From Yponomeuta sedellus (Eukaryota; Arthropoda; Insecta; Lepidoptera; Yponomeutidae): a stretch of DNA of 64,000 nucleotides. Of this stretch, positions 48,301 to 60,300 are shown in pieces; position 1 is the first letter of the stretch, and each line of letters opens with the position of its first letter. The notes beneath the pieces are model-generated. The model ran no database searches. It had not been told where the DNA came from and saw only the letters and a program-made list of their open reading frames with translations. The stretch covers positions 16,585,889 to 16,649,888 of the forward strand of contig OW203732.1 of assembly GCA_934045075.1 (NCBI GenBank). Direction: 5' to 3'. Made by a program: the position numbers and the translations under genes.

Positions 48301-51300
48301 TCCCAGGAACGGCAGCGTCCACGTGTCCGAGCGGTCCCTTCACCCATCTAGAGTGAGTGGAAGTGCCACTGGACGCTGTATCATGTCATTGCGAAACACC
48401 GAGTTTAGTTCAGTTTTAGGGTGCAAATCTATTAATCTTGTCTATTTAGAAGAGAAAACGTTTATTTGGTATCAATACAATCAAAGTAAAAACAATTATT
48501 AGCATTACACTATTTTTTATTTTTAATGCACTAACCCGTGCTAAGGAACAAATTTTTTAGCCTCTAAATAGGTTTTTAAATCATTAGCATACTTACTACC
48601 AGAAATAAGTATAAAATTGCACCAAAATGACCGCTGCTCAACTAATAAGTCAACTGGCTATCTATGATGACTGTTCAAGAGATAAAGCTCTTCATATATT
48701 GGAACTCCAGATAGACAGACTTCGTTGGCATATTAATAGAGAGTCCTGTTTAACACCCGTCGGGTATAGAACTTCAGGGTTCTTCCCCATCATTTTGTTC
48801 CGACACTCATTTACCAGTAGAACAGTATTTTATCTTAAAAATTCAATGTACTTTATCTTCTTTCAAGGTACTGTGAAATGAGTAAACGTCCGCTGAACGT
48901 GGAATGGCTGTGCATGGATGCGGCAATATTATTACCACCCACTAGAACTCCAATGTCTGGCATTGCTTTCGCCAAACGACTGCCCAGTGGCGAGGTAGCT
49001 TGAGCTTTAAATCTATTGAAATATACATAAAATCGAAGTTAATATAATAGATAAGTTAAAAAAAAATATATTTAATTGCATGCACCTTATATTGCCACGC
49101 CCTAGAGGGCATCGTGTATGATCTATGGAATAATGCTATTTTGGCTACAACATGACTGCAATAAATTAATTGAATAAATATCTACGTATAGCCGATGATC
49201 CAGCATGTGGGTAAAGACAAACTCTTTATTTATAACATTGAAACTCTTTTAAAAAAGTGTTTATTCCAAATTTAAACTCCACGTAACTTATAATAACTTG
49301 CACATGTTCCCAGACTAGGATGCCCTGTGCTATGGTAACCAGACAAGACATTCCAAACATACAAATACACCCAAACTGAGGCCATTCGCACAAATGTGCG
49401 GCGGTCCCGACCAGTGGGAATCGATCCCACGACCTTCGGTGTGGTAATCAGTTGTGATACCGCTAGCCCAACGAGACCATGATATGTTTTACGCGATTGT
49501 GAAGTTTTGAACTATCGAACCCCCGATTTTTGGATAAAATAATAATTAAAACAAAACACAATCACAGCACAGGGTATCCAAGTTCACCGACAAGTTCTCC
49601 GACTGGTGCGAGGTCACTGCTGGTGTCCCTCAAGGTGGCGTACTTTCTCCTTTACTTTTCTCAGTGTTTATTAACACTCTCGCCTCAGTAATAGACTTCA
49701 GTTCCTATCACCTGTACGCAGACGATCTCCAGATCTATTTGCCGTCTAAACTTAACTTGCTTCCTGTTGCAATACAGAAAATGAACTGCGATCTAACTGC
49801 TGTTAACCTGTGGACTGAGCAGTTTGGTCTCCTAGTAAATCCGGCAAAGACCCAGGTGATGATTGTGGGCGGAAGGGCTTTGCTGGCTAGGATTGACATG
49901 GCATCTCTACCCCAGGTTACCTATAATGGTACCCCTTTGCCGTATTGTGGAGAGTTGAAGAACCTAGGCCTCCACATACAGAGTAACCTATCTTGGGACA
50001 AACATGTCTCAGAGATAAGTAGGAAAATCTTCTCATCCATGCACTCGCTCAAACGTATGCAGAAATTCCTGCCATATTCCGCCAAAGTTACGTTAGTCAA
50101 CGCTTTGTTGCTCCCAGTCATCGACTACGCAGATGTGTGCTACCCCGATCTCACTGAAGAACTTCTCGACAAGTTGGATCGTCTTCTTAACGTTTGTATA
50201 CGTTACATCTTCGGCCTCCGTAAATTTGACCATATATCCCAATACCGTTCCCAGTTGAACTGGCTAAACATCCGCCACCGCAGGAATGCCCACATCTTGA
50301 CGCTCCTCTATGGCGTCCTTCACGATCCCTCCCCCCCCCATTATCTCCGTGAACGTTTCGCCTCACGTGGCGCGCGTGGTCGCCTTCAGCGCCCATGCAA
50401 AGATTTACTCCTCGAAATCCCAGAGCATAATGCGGCAGGCTATTCGGGTTCCTTTTCCGTGACAGCGGTACGTCTGTGGAACGCGCTGCCGCTATACATT
50501 CGCCAGGCTCCGTCAGTCGGCGTCTTTAAGAGTAGAGTACAGGAACACTATCTTCATATTCAGAACAGTAAAGTGTAATTCCATTCGTAAGTATGTAAAA
50601 ATATAAGTATTATGAAGTCTATTTATATGTTTATAAAGTCTATCTATTCATCTTTATACATGTGCTTAATTATTATATTTGTATATGTTTATGTTTATAA
50701 TTATTGTACATAAAATATATATTTGACAATAAAATATCACCTCACCGTTTGTGACTACCCCCATCTTCTCCACGTCACCTGTTGGTTGGCTAGAATAAAA
50801 TACTATTTAGTATTAAGCCCGCCAATTGTACAATCTTTACAGGTACAATAAAGAATTTAATAATAATATCCTAGTTTGGGATCAGGACAAGTGTCCTGAT
50901 CCCAAACTACGATACCTTGTGCTTTGAGAACCAGGCAAGGACATCACAAACTTGTTATCGGGAATTTATTTACACCCTGTATAATTTTAACTCTATATCT
51001 AAGCTAATGTCAAAAATATTTCCTAAAACTTCTTTTAGCTGTTGGTTTACATCGGTATAATTTGTTTTCTAGATGGAAAGGGCCCGAAGAGCTATAAGAA
51101 CTTTCTTCCTAATACGGGATTTGTACCTGAAATTGAATGGAAAGACTGAATCACAGCTGCCGTTAGCTAACCCAGCTCCCTTCGTCCAAGTAGGGGACGT
51201 TTTAGATCTCAGTGAGTACAACATCACACATTTCACACTTGCTGCTGTTTGTGTATTTCTTTAGCTCGCAGATCATGAAATACTTGGCTTTCTAATAATG

Positions 51301-54300
51301 GCTTAATGGCCCTTTCCAGTTATATTTTGGATAACGTATTTTTTACGAGATATCGATTTAAAGCCTTAACAATTTCAGAGTGGTGTTTCAATGTAGAAAT
51401 CAAAGATAGAGAAATCGTAAAATATGTAGACATACTATTTAGGCACCAACCCGAACTTGGCCCCCGTGGTGGAGTATGGCCTAACCTTCCTGCGATGCAG
51501 GAAGAGACCCGTGCCCCAGCAGCGGGGACATACAAGGGTTTATATCGATTATCGATACTATTTAGAAACGCGATAAGACGGCGCGATTTTTTTTTATTTT
51601 CCATTCTTTACACAGGTACAATGTATTAAAAAAGAGCAAAGATAGCAATAATATTGTACAAAGAAATAATGAGACCTGGCCACTTGACACAGAAAATATT
51701 CTTTAAACAGCCATAAAATTATAATTTAATTTTCTTTTTCTTCTTCAACACTAATGGCGTTTCTTGTTATTATTTTTGTTAAAGTCAGCCAGCTTCAAGC
51801 ATTCATAGAGGTTTTTTATGTAACCAAAAAGTTGATGTACATTATTTTGGCTGACTGGTCTGTTTCCGTAAGTTAAATAAATAATTTAGTTTTTTAAAAA
51901 TACCCGTAGAAAAAATATGTGGCGCCAAGATCTGCTATGTGGTACAGTACTACACATCATAAAAGTCCCTTCGGGAATCTACGTTCGCGCAGACACTAGG
52001 AAGAAGTGTCACGAAAGTACCCGAAGCTATAAGTACATTCAACATGATCTTTAACCGATACGGTTAAGGTGCAGAATTGATTGCCGCAGTAGCGCTACCT
52101 ATTTCGCTCACGCTAATATTGCCAAATTAATAGTCGCCTGCATCAATGCCGTTGAATCAACCAATAGCAACAAAGGCGCGCGGCCTGCCATAAAATGAAA
52201 CTATCTGATTGGTCGATCAACTTGCCGCACATCCAAAATTTGGTCATCTGCGCAGGTACATCCGCGAGACTTATTTCTTGTGTAGCACTGTACCTTCCTA
52301 TCTTTTACAGTTTCGTTCAAGGTACATTTTATTTGTTCCGTATTTTTATTCGATATCAACCCTAGTATGCCCCCACTACTGGGGCACCGTTCTCTTACTG
52401 CATCGCAGGAAGTTTAGGCCATACTACTCCACGGGGCCAAGTCCGGGTTGGTGGAGAATTGTAAGACAGTAGCGGTCCTTACTGTCAGAAGTTATCAAGC
52501 CGCCCATGTGCCTCTGACATGGCTTAGCGATAGCGACTACCATTACATGAGAGCCGGCACCAACCGGCTTAGCGTGCCTTGCGAAGCACGGAAGCGCTCA
52601 TAAAAATTGCCACTAGCGGTAGTCACGGGACCTTGTAGTTTTATTGATATTTTTTTATTATTTATTACAGATGACTCCGATCTCATATCGTGTGATATAA
52701 TACAAAAAGACGGGACGTGGCATCACAGATTCTTAGCAGTAGATAACATTCAAATAATTTTGGTCGAACCAGATAAACAAAGGTTGGGTTGGGGCGTAGC
52801 GAAACTTGTTGGAAGTTTGCAAGATTTAGAAGTGAGTACCTAGATTCCTTTATTTAAAAAATATGTTTTATTGTCTGCCTTAGCATAGAACATTAGTATT
52901 ATTTAGTCCCTATGTGATCGTCCCCGGATGCAGGCCCGATGTAGAAGATTTAGTGGAGCATATTCAAAGACTTTTGGTTTTTTGGTTGGTAGTTTTATTC
53001 CGAATCAACAATACTTCGTTGCCAAGACTAGTTTAACCAAGGTTAAACTAGTACAATGATGAAAATAAAGATGGCGATATATGATTTAACTACAATGATA
53101 TGATTAAAACTGTTTTTATACGGATTTATGCTCGTTTATTACATTTTTACAATTTTCCAACGTTTCGGCACTTTTTCAGGTGCCGAAGTGCCGAAACGTT
53201 GGAAAATGGTAAAAATGTAATAAACGAGCATAAATCCGTATAAAAACAGTTTTAATTATGTGTACTGCACGTGTTAACCTTAGAAAATACTATACAATGA
53301 TATAAAAAGGATGGCGCTGTCGTTACACTATGTACGTATCAAAATCTTTTTCATCGTGATTTGGAATAACCGTAATTAACTAAAATCACTGTTTATATAA
53401 TTTGGTTGAAGCCACAAGTGTTCCGTCTGGGTAAATCTCGATCTTTTGATCTATATACATAATTATGTATTGAACGGGTCTAATCGCGATCATTTATATT
53501 ATTATTGTACTTTATTGCACACGAAACATTTAACAGGACATTACATAAGAAATAACATGTACAAAGGCGAGCTTATCTCTGTAAGAGATTTCTTCCAGCA
53601 AACCTTAGAGAGTCTGAGAAGCAGTAAAAAGCGGGAGAAGCAGTAAAATACGTGTACAAAATATACTACATAAATATTGAATAACCTACCTAACTATGAA
53701 AGAAAGAAATAAACTACCTACGTAAACTAAAAATAAATACATAAATACAATGTTATGACAGAAATAGATAATGCTCTTTCAACCGCTTCTAGGTAGGTTA
53801 GGTCTTCGTATTAGGTTGGTTGAGAAATTTGAGAAAAACCTTACAGTTTCTCTAAAAATTATATAACACCTCAAAGAGTCAGGTAAACAAACCAACAACG
53901 TCTTTCACAGATCCAAGGCGATAAAGAGGATCCACGCTGCCTTCACTTGACAATTCACAAGCCCCGTGTTGGCGCCAGCGGTGCACTACCCCGGACCGTG
54001 CTGCTAAGGGCCAAGTTCAAGTTCGACGACCACATACGCAGCATGGCGGCGAAGCAACGACTTACTAAGGTTTGTGTGTGTGTTTGTTTTTTTGTGTGTG
54101 TGTGTGTGTGTGTTTTTGTGTGTGTGTGTTTGTTTGTTTTTTGTTCCTTTATTTGTTACAATTTATTGCACAAAATACCAAAATATGGTACTTAAAAAAC
54201 ACGATTAGCTTATACCATGAGCAAAGGCGGAATTATTTCTAGAGAAGTTTCTTCCAGCCAGCCTTAATGCTTATAATATTATACAGACAGCGGGAAAATG

Positions 54301-57300
54301 GCAAGTGAAACACAAAAAAGGTTTGCCATTTTAACGATTTAAGTCCGGATGCGGTTACTTTTAATTTTGTCGGAAGAGTCTTCTAACGAGGGTGTAGAGA
54401 CTGCTTTTGAAACCAACAGAGGTCGGGGGTCCGATTCCCACTGTAAGCTGCCGTACTTTTTTATACGAATGATCTCAGTGTGATTGTATTGACATGTACG
54501 GGAGGTCCGCCTGATTATCATAGCACAGGGTATCCTTGTTTGGGACCGGAACAAGTGACGGTGTTGTGTGAAAGTTGTATAGAATCAGGCGTTTCTTTGC
54601 GGAAATCCATAATAGCATTAAAAAGTTAAAATTACTTTGCTAAAATCCGCCAAAAATCCCACAAGCACCATGCGGTTAGTTAATGCACCGCCCTCTCTCC
54701 CACTTTTTCAAGCAGAAGCAAGACACGAACACACCACCACCAACACTTGTGTGAGAAAACACGCGACGCGTTTCGCCTCTAACACGAGGCATCCTCAGGC
54801 TCCCAAATGCAAGTGACCGTACGGTAATTTAGCAAAGTAATTTTAACTTTTTAATACGTTTTAATGTGTGAAAGTTATTATTATTATTTATTACACACAT
54901 AAAAACATAACATAACATAATATAACATAACATTTACATACAGGCACATACATTGCTTCTGGCCCCACACTAGGATACCCTGTGTCGTGGGAACCAGAAA
55001 CAACGACATCACAAACATGTAAACATCCAAGACCTGGGGTTTTTTTTTTTGTTCCCAGCCGGGATTCGAACCCGGGACATCCTGCATAATTCTACGAGAT
55101 ATGTAACTCGAACTAAATGCTTCATCCTATATTATAACGTGGCACTAACAACAAACGTATGACTTAACATTGACTAGAATTACTTGCTGTGTTGTGTCGG
55201 CCTAGAGAATAGCACTAACCCAAATTCTTCCCGGGGGTGTCATAAAAGGCGACTAAGGGACACAAACCGGGGGGTGGGCAGCAGCGCCCCCTGCAGTACA
55301 ATTCCACCAAACTGCGATCCTCAACCCGCATGCCTAGCGTGGGGATTATGGGCATTATCTCCCAATGATGGCACAAACTTGCGCTATGGCGCTGATTAGG
55401 GGAGGGCTATATCCAGCAGTAGACTAATATAGCTTGAAGAAGAAGAAGAATTACTTTATAAAGATTATGATACATTATGAAGATTAGTAGTAGAGGAAAT
55501 GAAAATCACAATCATGCGTCTTTTCTCGAGTGGAAGCCACCATCCAGCAAACGCAGCCTAGAACGCCCACCAGCTCGCTAGAAAAACGATCTGAGGGAGA
55601 CTTCTGGCAGCTGGATTAGTATGGCCGAGGAGAGAAAGGAGTGGCGTGCCTTGGGGGAGGCCTGTGACCGGTAGTGGACGAGTACGGGATGATTAATGTT
55701 GGGCAAAAGCCTCCCTCTTCCCAGATCAGGTCATCATCTACAGAACTGGCAATAGTTTTTAGTGTCTCATGAGTCAGTGATTGCTTCTCCAAGAGTTATA
55801 TATTAAACAAGTCGCGATTATTCATTAGTAATATCGCCTCGGCTGTAATTTTCAACTTACCGCACTTATATCATAATGTATACTTTGTCAAAAAAGTAAG
55901 GTTTCGCTGAGACTTTTTGTCTGTGTTACATAATTTCTTGCACCTAAAAGCATTATAAAAATAAAAAATAGAGTCATTACATTAAAAGGATGTATTCTGC
56001 TTAATCAAAGATAGTAAATGGTCTTAATTTTCGATAATACCAATAATAAAGTTTCTCTTCCGGTTTCTTGAATTTTTTGACAAACTGTACTATAATGTTA
56101 TTATTTATTTCGATATTAATTTAATTTTATCTTAATATTGTTTACTTGAAATGTTTTTTTAATAATTGTATTGACATTTTATAATTGACTATTTTAATGA
56201 CAAAGTATTTACTGTTAGCTTTTTAATTGTGACATACTTACTAATTTCCAATAAGACTAATGCTGATCGTTTTGGGGTTTGCCTGTTATGACAGTGTACG
56301 AGTATGTTATGAAAATAAATAAATAAAACGTTATTACCTTATTTCCCGAGTGACTACCCGCAATCATTGACTGTACACGCCACTTCAGTCTACCCGTGAC
56401 CACGGCAACTGTAACGCTGCCGAAACGTCGGGAAATAAGGTAGTTAGGTTGTACCTAATGAATAATCGCGATAGATCGCGATTACCTAATAATGAATAAT
56501 CGATAGAGTATAACTATGCTTGAGTATCGCGAACCGTTCATGCAACCCACTCCATCCAAAGGTTGTCTGGAAGAGATCGCTCTTAGCGATAAGACCGCCA
56601 ATTGTATAACATTACTTAGATTTAAGAATCATGGTTGTAATATTTTATAAAGTGTTCTCTATCTATCCATCTATCTATAAGAAATACTAATTCTACTGTA
56701 TAGAATCAGGGGTTACTTTGAAATCCATAATAACATTAAAAAGTGAAAATTAATTCCGCCAAAAATCTCATAAGCACCATGCGGTGCATTAACTCACCGC
56801 CCTCCCTCCCACTTTTTGAAGCAGAAGCAAGACACAAACACACCACCACCGACACCAATACGTGTGTGAGAAAACACGCAAATTTTTAATACTGCTTCTC
56901 CAAATTTTTAATACTGCTTTATTTGACAATTTTTCCATTCCATTACTCCAGGGCCGCATGAAGTCCCGCCAGAAGAAGATGCACCAGATCGGGCGGCTGC
57001 TCGAAGTATCGGGCATGTCGGGAACCGCAACTTTGGCAGCGGCGAGCGCGCGGCACCGACCGCTCTTCACAGCCGGGCGGCCGGTACTCTCTCGCCGTAC
57101 AGGTAATTAAGATAAGATAAGAATATTCTTTATTGTACATCTTTATTCTTTATTGTAATTATAATAATTATTATTAATACGTTTATTGCACATAAGTAAA
57201 AAAAAATACAATGGCAATGTGGCGGACTTAATGCTATAAGCATTTTCTACCTGTCAACCACGGGTGGTGCAAGAAATTAAATGGCAGGCATTCGAAACAA

Positions 57301-60300
57301 ACGGTACAAGAAATACTTAGTTAAAATTAGATAAGGACAAATACTCAATAAGTACATATTATAATATAAGTAAGTAAATATACACTATTTATACTTATAA
57401 TACATAATAATTATTTATAAAAAGACATAAAATACATATGAAAAAATATAATTATACTAATAAACTATCACAACATAGGTACTACAAATATATATTAATA
57501 AGGATCGAATCACTCTAAAAACTGTATTTACACGGATATTACTCGTTTAATTTTACATTTTTACAATTTTCCGCCGTTTCGGCACTTTTGCAAGTACCGT
57601 GGTCCCGGAAGACTGGACCGGGACCTAACATCCGTGTAAATACAGTTTTTATTATGTCTAGTGCTTGTGTTAACCTTAGAAAATACTACATAATCAGTAT
57701 AATCACTTATGTTTATTTGGACTTTCACTGCCCAAGGCTTCTTTAAGGCGGGCCCGGTGGTCTCTCGTACAGGTAACTATTATAGCATACTGGTAGCATG
57801 TATGGTCTACCAGAAGAATCAGGCACGATCGCCGCGCGACACCTATAGCTCCTCACATCAATCAGTACTCTCACGCAGTACTTATAGACATAATTTACAT
57901 TACACAGATGAAATTGTAATAAAAGTATTTCAAATGATTAATATTGTACTACATGTAGGTCAAGATGCATAAAAAAATACAAGCGCAAAGGGATTTTACT
58001 TCTATAACTTCACAAATGTACGTAAAATAGAAAACAAAATCGTTGGTTCATGCCGAGATTTCGTATACTTACAGTAGTAATCCATTCCCTAGTCATACAG
58101 TCATACACTAGGGAATAAAACGATCCATTTTAAGCGAGACGTGCATATAGCTATCCGAACCGGAATAACCGGATAAGCGGTGCTATACACTCAGTGTTAT
58201 TTAAGATCTTTTTACTTTACAGTATGGTGCAATAAATATTTTGATTGATTGATTGGAACGGGGAGGGTCGATAGGCACATCGAGGTTAATATGGGTTTTA
58301 TTACTGAGTCATATACTCTTCTTTTCACTTTGAATAAAAAAAACAATAGGTAGGTACTTATTGTTGATGATTGTAAAGTAGGAACTGTAAAATACCTATG
58401 TATTGAGAAAGTACGTTTTCTGATTGGTGGTTTTTGTATATTCTAATATCACGATGCGATACGAAGACTCTCTTAAATCTTACATCTTACAGACTTAAAT
58501 AATTAACACAGTGTACGTACCAATAAAGAACGAAGCGCTCCGATTAACCAATATGTATTGTGATTGGCTGTTGTGAAGTGTTTTGTAAATCAAAACTATA
58601 TATATACATATTTTCCCTAGGGACTAAAAAACGATTTTCTTCCCGCTCTGCAGTTTAGACCTGCATGAAGCCAATTTAGATCATGAGATGTGAAACAATC
58701 TTTTGATTTCCAGCGGGTGTTGAAGGCGACGACAAGGACCGTCGGCTGCGGCGACCGAGTGGACACATGCTGAAAGATGGCATTGTCGTATACAGGGAAC
58801 GAACTAGCCGCGAGAGGTTGGTTGAATGAACATCTCTTGAGGGTTACGTGATATTGAATATGGTGATGATGATAATAATAGTAATTATGATATTGTCCAT
58901 GCCAATCCGGCTATGGCGGCGGCTGTTTGCTGTAATGCTTAATGTTTATACTATTTTTATTTTTAATGCACTAACCCGTGCTAAGGACAATTTTAAAAAC
59001 CTATTTAGAGGCTAAAAATTCCACCCATGCCGGGATTCGAACCCGCGACCTCTGGCTTTCCGTGCCTGTACGTAATACAGAGAATAGTGTAAAGAGGTTC
59101 GAAATTTCACTGATGCCATTGAGTCGCCCATTAGCTCAGTTGGAAAGAGCGCTGGCACGGATAGCCAGAGGTCGCGGGTTCGAATCCCGGCATGGGTGGA
59201 ATTTTTAACCTCTAAATAGGTTTTTAAAATTCTCCTTAGCACGGGTTAGTGCATTAAAATTAAAAATAGTATAATCATGTGGGTACAGTGATATTATTCC
59301 GATGTAAAAACCTAACTGCAAAGAAGGTAGTCGGGGCTGTAAGTGATGCAATTTACTTAAGCCAGATGTCGCTGCCTGTACGTAATACAGAGAATAGTGT
59401 AGAGGTTCGAAATTTCACTGATGCCGGTGAGTCGCCCATTAGCTCAGTTGGAAAGAGCGCTGGCACGGATAGCCAGAGGTCGCGGGTTCGAATCCCGGCA
59501 TGGGTGGAATTTTTAGCCTCTAAATAGGTTTTTTAAAAATGCTTAACGTGCCCGAGTGTTGCTTTCGTAAGCAATCTTGGCGGGCTGCTGTACCCAAAGA
59601 GTAAAAATCCCTATCATTGAGACTCCACTATCGGTCTGTCTGTATGTCACTAGGCTATATCTCATAAGCCGTGTTAGGTAGACAGTAGAAATTTTCACAG
59701 ATGATATATTCCTGTGGCCGCTATAACAAAAAGTACTAAAAGCTAATAAAATAAATGTCTGAGGGCTCCCATACAAGAGACGTGTTTTTCGCCGTTTTTT
59801 ACTCTATATTAGTAACGGCAAAAGGGACTTAGAATAACTTTAATTAAACCATGTTACATACCCATCTAGCAATTATATTATTTTTACTACATTATACTAT
59901 ACTTATACTATATTATACTTTTACTTTAGTAAAATAAATGTTTTTGTACCACATAACTAGGATGACTTTTTAGTAGGACACATTATGTTAAATATCACTA
60001 TTGTTTAGTCGTAGAAAAAAATACATTACCACGTTTATTTTATCCTTTAACTCCGGCGATTATATTGAAAAAAAAATCGTGCAAGTTCTCCATTGGCTGC
60101 TATCAGCGCCTAAAGTAATTTTTATCACTCCCACTTTCCCCCTTCACAGCAGCGTCTCCCGCGGCAGCAGCGGCCAGGGCTCCCGGGAGGGGTCCCCGCG
60201 GCGGCGATCTGAGGACATCCCCCTAGAGGACATCCGCCGCCACTCCGCTGCCCCCGCCCCCGTTCCCGCCCCCGCCCCCGCGCCCAGCATCGTAAGTTGT

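Noticed and set aside
48627..48881. 84-codon open frame upstream of ema exon 9
   Set aside because: It overlaps the exon 9 acceptor in a different frame and has no family resemblance; the intronic part is AT-rich.
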